From: Limenecus sp048360435
GTDB lineage: Bacteria > Cyanobacteriota > Vampirovibrionia > Gastranaerophilales > Gastranaerophilaceae
Direction of reading: 5' to 3'
Length of the DNA: 64,000 nucleotides
Assembly (NCBI GenBank): GCA_048360435.1
Contig: DBGCOP010000020.1
Coordinates: 1 to 64,000, forward strand
The notes under the pieces are model-generated. The model made no database searches. It saw nothing but the letters and a program-made list of their open reading frames with translations, and had not been told where the DNA came from. Position 1 is the stretch's first letter. Every line of letters begins with the position of its first letter. Position numbers and translations under genes: made by a program. Of the stretch, positions 17,856-27,565 are shown piece by piece.

Positions 17856-18728
17856 TTAAAACCGTCCTCCGTGCATAATCAAAAGAACGAGTGCCATTAC
17901 AATCAAAGCAACAGCTATCATTGTAAAAGTATACTCAATAATGTGAGTCAGTCTGATTCTTGCACCAATAGACTCGATTGTTGCTATCAAAAACGCAATA
18001 AATAATATAACAAGAATCTCTGCCCAGAAATATTGAGGACAAATTATGAACGAAATCAAAGCTGAAAACAAAAGCATCTTCAATGCGCTCGCATAATGAA
18101 TGAACGCAAGATCAACCCCCGAGTTATCAAGAACCATAACTTCATGAATCATAGTCAGCTCAAGGTGAGTTTTCGGATCATCAATAGGAACTCTCGACCC
18201 TTCAATTAATATCATCATAAATATAGCAAATATAGCAAGAACAGCTATAAGCATAACGATTTCATTTTTTGACTGCAAAAGTCCGAATACACTGACAAAA
18301 GAATAATGTCCGCTCAAAGCAGCAACCGAACCTATAATTATAAAAAACGCCGGTTCAACAAAAGAAGTATAGCTTACTTCACGTGATGCACCCATTCCCT
18401 CGAAACTTGAGCCTGTGTCCATTGCTGCTATTACAGAAAAGAACTTTCCGACGGCAAGAATATAAGAAAAGAGTATAAAATCGCCGCTGAAATGAACAAG
18501 AGTCAAAAGCACTGCGGCTATTATAGTACATGCAAGATTAACAGAAGGTGCAATTTGGAATACAAAAGAACTTGTATCACTCAAAACCTCACCTTTTTTT
18601 ATTAATTTGAAGAAATCAAAATACGGCTGAAAAACTGATGCTCCCTGTTTGCCAACATAAAGAGCCTTCATTTTGTTGATTAAACCGATAAAAAGGAACG
18701 GTAAAACAAGAATTGTTAAAAACATCAT
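17856..18728 (-). CDS. Membrane complex subunit, HyfC/NuoH-like
   Basis: 290 residues with about eight membrane helices. GASVFQPYFDFFKLIKKGEV and EGSRVPIDDPKTHLELTMIHE are signatures of the NuoH/HycD/HyfC family, which connects the redox module to the membrane arm. The start codon overlaps the HyfB-like stop by one base. Confidence 0.92.
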   Translation of the reverse strand: MMFLTILVLPFLFIGLINKMKALYVGKQGASVFQPYFDFFKLIKKGEVLSDTSSFVFQIAPSVNLACTIIAAVLLTLVHFSGDFILFSYILAVGKFFSVIAAMDTGSSFEGMGASREVSYTSFVEPAFFIIIGSVAALSGHYSFVSVFGLLQSKNEIVMLIAVLAIFAIFMMILIEGSRVPIDDPKTHLELTMIHEVMVLDNSGVDLAFIHYASALKMLLFSALISFIICPQYFWAEILVILFIAFLIATIESIGARIRLTHIIEYTFTMIAVALIVMALVLLIMHGGRF

Positions 18729-20680
18729 TATATTTTACCTCCTATCAAAAGTCCGATTGCCAGAACAAGGAACACAACGCCGTATATAAGATATTTTTGT
18801 GTATGTCCGCTTTGAATCCAGTAGAATTTTGAAATAATAAACTCATCCACTATAACTATCGGTTTAACTATATAATATTCAAATATATCCAAAATTCTTG
18901 ACTTGAAAGAAGTTTTTTGAGGGAACAATTCTTTTATCTGAGTAAAATGGAGTTCTCTTATGAAAAACGGTGTTAAAAATCCCAAAAACGGTCTTGTGAA
19001 AGAATTTGCACTATATTGAATTTTTGCGGAAGGATATTGATATCCGCAGCCCCACGTTTCTCTGTGTTCAACTTTTTTGCCTTTCAAAAGCAATGCTCTC
19101 AACCCGAGAACAACACCTGTCATTACAACAAGGGATATGTTGAAAATTGATACACAAGTGAGCAATTTTTCAGGAATAAGTATTTCAGCATAACCGCTTA
19201 CAGGCATAGAAACAAGGTTTACAAACACCTGAGGGAACAGCCCTATCAAAAGAGCACAAACTGCCAGAACGTATATTGGAAGAAGCATTACAGAAGGAAC
19301 ATCTTCTTTTACATGTTCAGCTTTTTGAGTTCTGGGAGAGCCAAGAAAAATTATGCTAAATGCATTTGAGAAAGCTATCAATGCCATTGCTCCTACAAAA
19401 GCAAGAATGCCGATTGAAGCTACTATTATCGTGAACAAGAAATAGTTGTGGCTTGCAAAGCTTGTTAAAAATCCGAGATAAATCAAAAATTCACTGATGA
19501 ATCCGTTAAAAGGAGGCAGTGCGCTTATCGCAACAGAACCCAACAGAAATGCAGCCGCTGTACCTTTCATAGGTTTAATCAAACCGCCGAGTTTCTCCAT
19601 ATCTTTTGTATGAGATTGTGTATAAACAGCACCTGCTGTGAAAAACATCATTGTTTTAAAAATTGAGTGGTTCAATATATGCATAAAGCAGCCAAAGAAT
19701 CCCAATGCTGCCATCAAGTGATTTCCGTATGCAGCACCGAGCATTCCGACAGCCATACCTATTGTAATTATTCCTATATTTTCAATTGAAGAATAAGCAA
19801 GCATTTTTTTGTAATTTCTCTGTGCTATTGCATAAAGTATTCCGAAAAATGCTGACAACAAGCCTATCAACAAAACACAGTAAGAAACAGTAATTGTAGG
19901 TCTGCCCATAAAAAAGAGCATTCTCAAGATTCCGTAAATACCTGTTTTTATCATCACACCTGACATCAAAGCTGAAATATGTGTCGGAGCAACAGGGTGT
20001 GCTTTAGGAAGCCATGAATGAAGAGGCACAAATCCTGCTTTAATACCGAAACCAACAAACATTATTGCAAAAACAAGTTCACTGATTTTTCCGTTAAATG
20101 AGGAAAAATCAAGACTTCCTGTTTTCAAATACATAAGGATAAAGCCGACGGTCAAAAACATAACACCTACGTGCATTGTAATCAGATAGTTAATTCCGGA
20201 TTGTCTGACTTCCTTTTCTTCGTTTTCAAAAATCATAAGCAGGAAGGAAGAAAAACTCATCAACTCCCAGCTTATCAGGAAGAAAATAATATTTTGTGAA
20301 AGCACCACAAGTATCATTGACACTATAAATATATTGAAAAGAAACAGGTGTGAACCGAGTTTCTTGCCTTTTTCAATATAAGGAGCAAGGTACTTTTTAG
20401 AATAGATAGTGCCAAGAAAGCTTATTCCGGCAATAATCAAAATAAAGAATGCGCTCAATGCATCCAATCGGAAAACCGCATTTTTTATAAGCATTCCCAT
20501 CCACACTGTCTTTTCAACAGGTGAATCAGTTACCAGTGCAGTCATCACAGGCATTGCCAGCAAAGCCGCAGCAACAAAATTTGTAAATATAAGCAGGTTA
20601 CATTTATGCTCTTCTTTTAAACATAATTGCAAGATGCCACCGATTGTGTAAACCAAAATGGCGAATGTTATTAATGTCAT
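18728..20680 (-). CDS. Membrane complex subunit, HyfB/NuoL-like
   Basis: 650 residues with about 14-16 membrane helices. SWELMSFSSFLLMIFE holds the TM5 Glu, FGIKAGFVPLHSWLPKAHPVAPTHISALMSG the Lys/His core, and AYSSIENIG the later motif. HRETWGCGYQYPSAKIQYSANSF is the C-terminal segment characteristic of HyfB/HycC. It is the first gene of a six-gene run in order B-C-E-F-G-(H+I); no HyfD, formate dehydrogenase or hyp maturation gene is present. Confidence 0.92.
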   Translation of the reverse strand: MTLITFAILVYTIGGILQLCLKEEHKCNLLIFTNFVAAALLAMPVMTALVTDSPVEKTVWMGMLIKNAVFRLDALSAFFILIIAGISFLGTIYSKKYLAPYIEKGKKLGSHLFLFNIFIVSMILVVLSQNIIFFLISWELMSFSSFLLMIFENEEKEVRQSGINYLITMHVGVMFLTVGFILMYLKTGSLDFSSFNGKISELVFAIMFVGFGIKAGFVPLHSWLPKAHPVAPTHISALMSGVMIKTGIYGILRMLFFMGRPTITVSYCVLLIGLLSAFFGILYAIAQRNYKKMLAYSSIENIGIITIGMAVGMLGAAYGNHLMAALGFFGCFMHILNHSIFKTMMFFTAGAVYTQSHTKDMEKLGGLIKPMKGTAAAFLLGSVAISALPPFNGFISEFLIYLGFLTSFASHNYFLFTIIVASIGILAFVGAMALIAFSNAFSIIFLGSPRTQKAEHVKEDVPSVMLLPIYVLAVCALLIGLFPQVFVNLVSMPVSGYAEILIPEKLLTCVSIFNISLVVMTGVVLGLRALLLKGKKVEHRETWGCGYQYPSAKIQYSANSFTRPFLGFLTPFFIRELHFTQIKELFPQKTSFKSRILDIFEYYIVKPIVIVDEFIISKFYWIQSGHTQKYLIYGVVFLVLAIGLLIGGKI

Positions 20681-20753
20681 AATGTAATTAATTATGAAAC
20701 TAAAAAATTGAAAATCAAGTAGAAATTTTCAAAAAATTTTCATCAAAAAAAAA

Positions 20754-20784
20754 TTGTTGCCCGAGAAAATTTTAGTACTAGAAT
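20754..20784 (+). promoter_or_regulatory. Candidate promoter of the formate/nitrite channel gene
   Basis: TAGAAT (20779-20784) is preceded by TTGCCC at 16 bases (20757) or TTGTTG at 19 bases (20754). The leader to the ATG is about 50 bases. The -35 match is imperfect. Confidence 0.4.
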
Positions 20785-20839
20785 AAAACTGCACTTCGAC
20801 ATGTGCAAATATACACTAGTATTAAAAAGGGAAACAAAA

Positions 20840-21733
20840 ATGACAGAAACAATTGAAAAACAACAAACAGAACCGGAAGGTTTTGTTACTCCGAGCGGCG
20901 TTGCTCACCAGTTTAGTGATTCGGTTATGCCAACAAAAGCTAACTACAAAAAAACAAAAACATTTGCTCTTGCAATTGCAGCAGGTGCATTGATAGCCTT
21001 CGGCGCACAGGTTTCTTTAACAGTAATGACCGGTACAGCAGAAAACCTCAGCTGGGGACTGGCTAAATTAATTGGTGCTATCACATTCTCAACAGGCCTC
21101 ATGATGGTAGTTCTAACAGGTGCAGAACTTTTCACAGGTAACACTATGATGACATTTTCAGTTCTTGAAAAAAAGACAAGCCTTTCAAAATTGGTAAGAA
21201 ACTGGACTATTGTATACGCAGGAAACTTTGTCGGTTCTGTTCTTCTGGCAGCCTTGATATATTATTCCGGCTGTTCTCACAATGCGCATGAAGCACTCGG
21301 TGTTCTCGGTCTTCAAACCGCATATACAAAAGTAAACCTCAGTTTTGTTGAAGCTTTTGCAAGAGGTATACTTTGTAACTGGCTCGTATGTCTTGCCATA
21401 TGGATGGCATCTTGTGCAAAAGATGTTGTAGGTAAGATTTTTGCTATCTTCTTCCCTATCTCAACATTCGTCGCTTCAGGATATGAACACAGTATTGCAA
21501 ACATGTATTTCTTAACAAACGGTCTATTCCTGAAACACACTCCTGCTATTGTTGCAGCATCAGGCTTGACTCAAGAACAGCTTTCTACTTTGAGTATAAA
21601 ATCTCTTTTCGTCAACAACCTGATACCGGTAACACTCGGAAACATTGTTGGTGCTATTGTCTTTGTAGTACTCCTTTTCTGGGTTGCATACCTTCATGAC
21701 GAACACAGAAGAGAAAAAGAAGAACATCAATAA
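20840..21733 (+). CDS. Formate/nitrite transporter family channel (FocA-like)
   Basis: About 297 residues with six to seven membrane helices. GYEHSIANMYF contains the conserved channel His of the FNT family; TGAELFTGNTMM and RGILCNWLVCLAIW are further family motifs. It probably carries formate, the product expected from mixed-acid fermentation, across the inner membrane. ATG 20840 has AAGGGA upstream and is preferred over the ATG at 20801. It is divergent from the hydrogenase-like operon with a 160-base gap, which suggests a related role, but formate as the substrate of that complex is not shown. Confidence 0.9.
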   Translation: MTETIEKQQTEPEGFVTPSGVAHQFSDSVMPTKANYKKTKTFALAIAAGALIAFGAQVSLTVMTGTAENLSWGLAKLIGAITFSTGLMMVVLTGAELFTGNTMMTFSVLEKKTSLSKLVRNWTIVYAGNFVGSVLLAALIYYSGCSHNAHEALGVLGLQTAYTKVNLSFVEAFARGILCNWLVCLAIWMASCAKDVVGKIFAIFFPISTFVASGYEHSIANMYFLTNGLFLKHTPAIVAASGLTQEQLSTLSIKSLFVNNLIPVTLGNIVGAIVFVVLLFWVAYLHDEHRREKEEHQ

Positions 21734-21739
21734 TTTCTC

Positions 21740-23239
21740 TCAGGAATTTAAAGACTCAAAAAAGTTCTTGAATGCCTCTTGACCTTTATCATCACGTTTA
21801 AAGACTCCCGAGCATTCAAGGACTTTTTTAAATACAATGCCTGTTTCATTTTTTATAATTTCGTCTATATTATTCTCATCAATCACATCATATTTTTTCT
21901 TTATTTCAAAAGCCCAATCAGCATGTTTTTTCAGCTTTTCATCATTTGATATATCCAGATTTTCAACAATTGCTTTTTTCAAAAGAGAAAATTCATCTTT
22001 CAATCTTGAGGGCAGAACAGCCAGCCCCATAACCTCAATGAGTCCTATATTTTCTTTCTTTATATGATGAAGTTCCTGATGAGGATGAAAAAGTCCGAGT
22101 GGACATTCATCAGTTGTTATATTATTTCTTAAAACAAGATCCAATTCATAAAGGTCGTCTTTTTTTGATTTCCTTGCAATAGGGGTAATTGTATTGTGAG
22201 GCTGTGAATCGGTTTGCGCAAAAATATTAACAGATTCATCAGAATACGAACGCCATTTTTTCAAGATAAAATCGCCGAGTTCAACAAGCCTTGCACAATC
22301 AGCATGCCTGATTCTTATAACAGACATAGGCCATTTCACAATTCCTGTTTCAACATCTTCAAAACCTCTCACAGAGAAATGTTTTTCTATCTGCGCTTTT
22401 TCCATGGCAAATTCATAACGACCGCCTTGAAAATGGTCATGAGCAAGAATAGATCCGCCGACTATGGGCAAATCAGCGTTTGAACCGACAAAATAATGAG
22501 GAAATCTTTCTATAAAAGCAAAAAGCTTTTCAAAGGTTCCTCTGTTAATCTCCATAGGAACGTGCTTTCCGTCAAGCACAATACAGTGTTCATTATAATA
22601 AACATAAGGAGAATACTGAAATCCCCACTTTTCAGAGCATATTTCAACGGGTATAATTCTATGATTCTGCCTTGCCGGATGATTCAGCCTGCCAGAATAC
22701 CCTTCATTCTCCCAACATAACATACATTGCGGATAAGAACTTTGTTTTGCGGATTTCGCAGCAGCAATTGCCTTTGGATCCTTTTCGGGTTTTGAAAGAT
22801 TAATGGAAAGATCAAGCAGTCCGTATTCCGTTTGCACAGACCATTTTATATCTTTTTTTATTCTGTATTTTCTAATATAATCAGTATTTTGTGAAAATTC
22901 ATAATACCAGTCAGTCGCTTCTTCAGGTGAATTTTTAAAAAGCTCGAAAAACCTCTTTTGCACAGCGGAGGGAAGCGGAGTTAAACAGCCCATAATTTTT
23001 GTATCAAACAAATCACGATGAAGAATGTCATCCTCAATAAGCTGCTTTTCACAGGCATAATCAAGAATTTCTTTTAGAATTTCTTCAAGCTCACAGCTAT
23101 CAGCAACTTTCGGATTTGTATAATCCGAAATGTTTAACACTTCCAAAATTCTGTTTGTAACAAAGATTTCATCTTCTCTTTTTACAAGCTCTTTTGAAAT
23201 TCCATAATTTACAAGTTTTTTTACTGCTTCATCTATCAT
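21740..23239 (-). CDS. galT: UTP/UDP-glucose-hexose-1-phosphate uridylyltransferase, type 2
   Basis: 499 residues, matching the long Firmicutes-type GalT rather than the 350-residue enterobacterial form. PQCMLCWENEGYSGRLNHPARQNHRIIP, FPHYFVGSNADLPIVGGSILAHDHFQGG and LFHPHQELHHIKKENIGLIEVMGLA-type blocks are present. It converts galactose-1-phosphate with UDP-glucose to UDP-galactose in the Leloir pathway. Its ATG overlaps the galE stop by 4 bases, indicating coupled translation. Confidence 0.95.
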   Translation of the reverse strand: MIDEAVKKLVNYGISKELVKREDEIFVTNRILEVLNISDYTNPKVADSCELEEILKEILDYACEKQLIEDDILHRDLFDTKIMGCLTPLPSAVQKRFFELFKNSPEEATDWYYEFSQNTDYIRKYRIKKDIKWSVQTEYGLLDLSINLSKPEKDPKAIAAAKSAKQSSYPQCMLCWENEGYSGRLNHPARQNHRIIPVEICSEKWGFQYSPYVYYNEHCIVLDGKHVPMEINRGTFEKLFAFIERFPHYFVGSNADLPIVGGSILAHDHFQGGRYEFAMEKAQIEKHFSVRGFEDVETGIVKWPMSVIRIRHADCARLVELGDFILKKWRSYSDESVNIFAQTDSQPHNTITPIARKSKKDDLYELDLVLRNNITTDECPLGLFHPHQELHHIKKENIGLIEVMGLAVLPSRLKDEFSLLKKAIVENLDISNDEKLKKHADWAFEIKKKYDVIDENNIDEIIKNETGIVFKKVLECSGVFKRDDKGQEAFKNFFESLNS

Positions 23240-24228
23240 AATTTTTCATATCCGTCAGGGTGAGATTTATGCCACTTCCATGCTGTTTCAATAATATCAT
23301 CAAGGTCAGCGTGTTCAGGCTTCCAATCAAGAATCAACTTCGCTTTTTCACTTGATGCAATAAGCTGAGCAGGGTCGCCGGCTCTTCTTGGAGAAACAGA
23401 AGCAGGAATCGGGTGTCCGGTGACCTTTCTTGCAGTTTCGATTACTTCTTTTACACTGAAGCCGACTCCGTTTCCAAGATTAAAGATGTCACTTTTACCG
23501 CCTTTTCTCAAATATTCAACAGCCAGAATATGAGCCTGCGCCAGATCAGTTACGTGTATATAATCTCTTATACAGGTTCCGTCTTTAGTATCATAATCAT
23601 CACCGTATATAGAAACAGCTTTTCTTTTTCCGTTCGGCACCTGCAAAATAATAGGTATAAGATGAGTTTCGGGGTTGTGATCCTCCCCTATATTTCCGCT
23701 AACATGAGCTCCGCAGGCATTGAAATATCTCAAAGAAACATATCTCATTCCATGAGCTTTTGAAACCCATTTGAACATTTTCTCCATAGAAAGTTTTGTT
23801 TCGCCATAGGTGTTTGTCGGTTCGGTTCTGTCAGATTCAAGAATAGGAATATTCTCAGGTTCACCGTAAGTTGCAGCGGTTGAAGAAAAAACAATTTTAT
23901 CAATTTTATTTTCAACCATAGCCTCAAGGAGCACCATTGTACCGTACAGGTTATTGTCATAATATTTAAGAGGCTTTTCCATGCTTTCACCGACAAGAGA
24001 ATTCGCTGCAAAATGTATTACAGCATCAATTTTTTCTTTTTTAAACAGATCGTCAAGAAAAGATCTGTCTTTGATGTCGCCTTCATAAAAACGTGCTTTT
24101 GGGTGAACAGCCTGGATATGTCCTGTTTGAAGATTATCAACAATAACAACATCCTCACCTTTGTCTATCAGCTCATAAACAGTATGAGAACCTATATATC
24201 CGGCACCGCCCAACACCAATATTGTCAT
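23236..24228 (-). CDS. galE: UDP-glucose 4-epimerase
   Basis: 330 residues of the extended short-chain dehydrogenase family. GGAGYIGSH binds NAD, SSTAATYGEP and YGETKLSME carry the catalytic Ser/Thr and Tyr-x3-Lys, and GDDYDTKDGTCIRDYIHV is GalE-specific. It interconverts UDP-galactose and UDP-glucose. It lies 33 bases after galK and overlaps galT. Confidence 0.97.
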   Translation of the reverse strand: MTILVLGGAGYIGSHTVYELIDKGEDVVIVDNLQTGHIQAVHPKARFYEGDIKDRSFLDDLFKKEKIDAVIHFAANSLVGESMEKPLKYYDNNLYGTMVLLEAMVENKIDKIVFSSTAATYGEPENIPILESDRTEPTNTYGETKLSMEKMFKWVSKAHGMRYVSLRYFNACGAHVSGNIGEDHNPETHLIPIILQVPNGKRKAVSIYGDDYDTKDGTCIRDYIHVTDLAQAHILAVEYLRKGGKSDIFNLGNGVGFSVKEVIETARKVTGHPIPASVSPRRAGDPAQLIASSEKAKLILDWKPEHADLDDIIETAWKWHKSHPDGYEKL

Positions 24229-24261
24229 AAATAAACCTTTAACCTTTCATTTATCTCATTT

Positions 24262-25545
24262 TTAAGCAATCTGTATTCCGCCCTCCGGTCGAACTGACAA
24301 AATATGGCATTGTCCTTCGCCAAGTGCATGTTCAATTTTCTCTTTAAACTCAAAAAGCACATCAAAAGGCACAAACGCCTGAACAGTACCCGCAAATCCG
24401 CCGCCATGAACACGGAATGCACCTCTTCCTTTCAAAAATTCATCACAAAGAGCAAGTGTATAAGCAACTGCCTGTTCTCTTGTATTCGTGCTTGTCGTAA
24501 CATTTTGAAGATACATAAAAGAAGATTCGCCAGACTTTTTTATAAGCTCGAGAAAATCCGAAAATCTGCCTTTTTCAAGAGCTGCTGCCTCTTTTTGTGC
24601 TCTTTCGTTTTCGTTAAAAAAGTGTAATGCCCTCAAAACAGCCCTGTCACCGTTTTTTTTGCGAACCTCAGAAATCGATGCAAGAAAAGTGTCTTTATCA
24701 ACCTCTCTCAAATAATCTTTGCCAAACATCCGTGCAACGGAGTTCATCTCTTCCGGAATTGCCGTATACTCCGCAGTTAAGTCCGAATGATCGGCACCCG
24801 AGTCAATTATACAAAGAGCATAGCCTGTTGAAGCAAAATCAAAAGCAATTTTTTTTATAGCAGGATTTTTTACATCCCTAAAATCTATTGAAACAATTCC
24901 GCCGACAGATGAAGCCATTTGATCCATCAAGCCGCAGGGTTTGCCGAAATAAACATTTTCTGCATACTGACCGGTTTTTGCAATTTGCACAGAATCAACA
25001 TTTCCTGCACAAAAAAGCCCGTTAATAATAGTTCCGACAAGAACCTCAAACGCCGCTGAAGAAGAAAGCCCCGAGCCTTTAAGAACATTTGATTCCGTAT
25101 AAGCATCAAAGCCCTTGATTTCAAAGCCCTGTTTTTTAAAGTCAGCAGCCACGCCTCTTATCAATGCCTTAGCTTGATTATATTCGGTTATATCAGGTTC
25201 AAGTTCATCAAGGTCAATCTCATCCATTTCATATCCCTGAGACTTAATTCGAATCTTATTTGTACCATTCAATGCAACAGCAGCAATCACATCAAGATTT
25301 ACGCTCCCGGCAAGGACACAACCTCTCTGGTGGTCTGTATGATTTCCTCCGATTTCAGTTCTGCCTGGAGCTGAAAACAAAAAAAGTTCATTCTGCTGAC
25401 AGAATATATTTTCAAATCCTGTAATCAAATCCAGATAGCGGCGGTTTATTTTAGAAATCGATGTTTCATCAGCATTATAAAGTTTGACGAATCTTTCATT
25501 GAAAGCTCCTGATTGTAAATTTTCCTTGAGCAGATTTATATTCAT
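24262..25545 (-). CDS. galK: Galactokinase
   Basis: About 427 residues of the GHMP kinase family. The motifs are APGRTEIGGNHTDHQRG (sugar site), GSGLSSSAAFEVL (ATP-binding motif 2) and HGGGFAGTVQAFV (motif 3). It phosphorylates galactose at C1. ATG 25545 has GGAG 8 bases upstream and is preferred to the frame opening at 25569. It leads the galK-galE-galT operon. Confidence 0.95.
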   Translation of the reverse strand: MNINLLKENLQSGAFNERFVKLYNADETSISKINRRYLDLITGFENIFCQQNELFLFSAPGRTEIGGNHTDHQRGCVLAGSVNLDVIAAVALNGTNKIRIKSQGYEMDEIDLDELEPDITEYNQAKALIRGVAADFKKQGFEIKGFDAYTESNVLKGSGLSSSAAFEVLVGTIINGLFCAGNVDSVQIAKTGQYAENVYFGKPCGLMDQMASSVGGIVSIDFRDVKNPAIKKIAFDFASTGYALCIIDSGADHSDLTAEYTAIPEEMNSVARMFGKDYLREVDKDTFLASISEVRKKNGDRAVLRALHFFNENERAQKEAAALEKGRFSDFLELIKKSGESSFMYLQNVTTSTNTREQAVAYTLALCDEFLKGRGAFRVHGGGFAGTVQAFVPFDVLFEFKEKIEHALGEGQCHILSVRPEGGIQIA

Positions 25546-25603
25546 TAAATACTCCGTAACTATATACATTCTAACTTTTTTTATTTAAAAGATAAAGAGT
25601 ATT

Positions 25604-27400
25604 TTAAAAATTTGAATCTGTTTTTGTTTTATTAAAAAGATACTCATCTACTCTTTTTTGAATGGAATCCATAACTTCTTTGAACTCTTCAGGTTTTTCA
25701 TTCAGTAATTTAATAGCACTGTTGAAATCTTCCGTACAATTTTTCACAAGAAGTTTAAAAGCTTTTTTATTTAATTTGTCGTAATCTGTTTTTTGAACTC
25801 TCAATTTCTTAGGTTCACGAACTTTTCTTTCAACGTTTATTTTTACAGCTTTTGTTTCCGGATTTGTTTGTTCAAATACATAGTTTCTAAAAGATGACAT
25901 TTCAGAGCTGAGTTCTCTGAGATGCTCCGAAAGCTCGAGTGTTTTTATTTCATCCTCGTCATAAAATTTCAAAACCTCGGGAATTACATTCGGATGATGA
26001 GGATTGTAATTTTTTACAACTTTATTATTGTCTTTCAGCAAAAATATCTCTTCTGGTTGACCGTTTTCATAAGATACAGTCATCTTTGTCAGATTTGTAT
26101 TATATTTGTTCTGAACAGGCAGAACCGATATCTTTTTTGCTAATGAACCTGAATTTTGTATTTTAAATGTAAAAGATCTTTTGCCTGCTGCTATTTCAAG
26201 ATTCGGATACGAATCTTTGATTTTAAATACCTGCATAGGACTTAATGAATCAAATCGTTTTGAAACCTCAGCAAAATCAGACAAAATTGAAGTAACAAGA
26301 AACATATCAGAAGAATTCAAAAAGCCCGTATTTTTGGGTGAAGGAGGCGGAGTCAAAAGAAAAGTTTTAAAGCTTTTGAGCTTTGTTTCGGCAAAAGAAA
26401 GAAGCTCAGGCAGTTCCTTTGAGTACTTTTCATCTTCTATTTCATTTATATTAACAAAATTCAATTTTTCAGGAATAACGGCAATATACTTTGGGTTGTA
26501 GTTTGAAACTATTTTATCAAAATCTTTAAACAAAAATCCTGCAACAATCTCATCATCACGGTTAAAAGCCAAAAGCCTCATCATTTCACCGTGGTTTGCA
26601 TTCTGAACTGAAGAACAGACTATTTTCAATTTATCCGGCCCGACATTTTTAAACATGTGTGCAGTCTGTCCAGTGATTCCGTTGTAATCACCGAATTCAT
26701 CCTTCAGTTTTATAACTGTTTTTCTGGATTTTGTATCTAATATAGAATCTATTTCGCTGTTTAAAAATTTTATATTTCTCAGCTTTGCACTCATATCATC
26801 AGGCAAAACAGCCGCACATGGTTTTAAGTCCTGACCGTTTCTTTTTTGAACAGCTATTCTGAGTTTCAAAAGCATAGGGTCTATATCTTCAATAAGCGAT
26901 TTCAAATCTTTATTTATACCGTATTTTTCTATTTCATCCTGAGAGTAAAATTCATAATTATCAGATTTTAAAGAGGAATTTTTTATTACTTTTGAAAAAT
27001 CTTTAATCAGCCAGGACTTTGAGTTTTTTGAATCCTCACTGCTGACAACTATTTTCATAATGCCGCCTGCTTTTTTTGAGCGGGGTATATTCAAATAAAC
27101 AGTGTTTTTTTCTTTTCCAACATTACAAAAAGTAATCCCCTTCCATAATTTCAGACCTTCAATATCTTTTTCTATTTTTTTGATACCTTCATCGGTTTTT
27201 AAATCAAGAACTTCAAAAATCTCTTTATAAGCACGTGCAAGCGACTCGAGGTCTCTCATATTTTCACGTTCTATTAAACCTTCAGAACCTTTAAACGAAT
27301 AGCTGTCGTTCCTGTTGTTAAACCTGTAAAAAGGTCTGTAAGGCGCAACTCTTTTTGAAGGATATGAATTGTTTTTAAAATTATAAACGGGGGTTAGCAT
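25604..27400 (-). CDS. Unknown protein with a triplicated module and S-F-K-G leader
   Basis: 598 residues, no signal peptide or membrane segment. The N-terminus carries SYSFKGSEG at 33-41. Three repeats with about 160-residue spacing share a core: SWLIKDFSKVIKNSS (129), GFLFKDFDKIVSNYNP (288), IFLLKDNNKVVKNYNP (452). The second and third are followed by VIPEKLNFV/VIPEVLKFY and an acidic D/N-E-I-E/K end. The C-terminal 80 residues are helical and basic. An extended -10 (TGT-TATAAT) ends only 8 bases before ATG and there is no Shine-Dalgarno, so the mRNA may be leaderless. Function is unknown. Confidence 0.7.
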   Translation of the reverse strand: MLTPVYNFKNNSYPSKRVAPYRPFYRFNNRNDSYSFKGSEGLIERENMRDLESLARAYKEIFEVLDLKTDEGIKKIEKDIEGLKLWKGITFCNVGKEKNTVYLNIPRSKKAGGIMKIVVSSEDSKNSKSWLIKDFSKVIKNSSLKSDNYEFYSQDEIEKYGINKDLKSLIEDIDPMLLKLRIAVQKRNGQDLKPCAAVLPDDMSAKLRNIKFLNSEIDSILDTKSRKTVIKLKDEFGDYNGITGQTAHMFKNVGPDKLKIVCSSVQNANHGEMMRLLAFNRDDEIVAGFLFKDFDKIVSNYNPKYIAVIPEKLNFVNINEIEDEKYSKELPELLSFAETKLKSFKTFLLTPPPSPKNTGFLNSSDMFLVTSILSDFAEVSKRFDSLSPMQVFKIKDSYPNLEIAAGKRSFTFKIQNSGSLAKKISVLPVQNKYNTNLTKMTVSYENGQPEEIFLLKDNNKVVKNYNPHHPNVIPEVLKFYDEDEIKTLELSEHLRELSSEMSSFRNYVFEQTNPETKAVKINVERKVREPKKLRVQKTDYDKLNKKAFKLLVKNCTEDFNSAIKLLNEKPEEFKEVMDSIQKRVDEYLFNKTKTDSNF

Positions 27401-27408
27401 AAAAATAA

Positions 27409-27417
27409 ATTATAACA
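27409..27417 (-). promoter_or_regulatory. Extended -10 element, leaderless arrangement
   Basis: On the minus strand TGT-TATAAT lies 8 bases before the ATG at 27400. The predicted transcription start coincides with the start codon. Confidence 0.5.
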
Positions 27418-27565
27418 CTCAACACATATTAATTTGTTTATATAAACCATTAAATTCAAATTTTTTGCTAGTCAGATTGTAAATTTTTTTGAATAACAAC
27501 AGACAGATGTATATATCCGAAAGACTGATTTAAAAAAAATAAAAACAATATATTGTATTTTTATT

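Noticed and set aside
13812..21733. Formate hydrogenlyase
   Set aside because: The large subunit lacks intact NiFe Cys motifs and no formate dehydrogenase or maturation gene is present.
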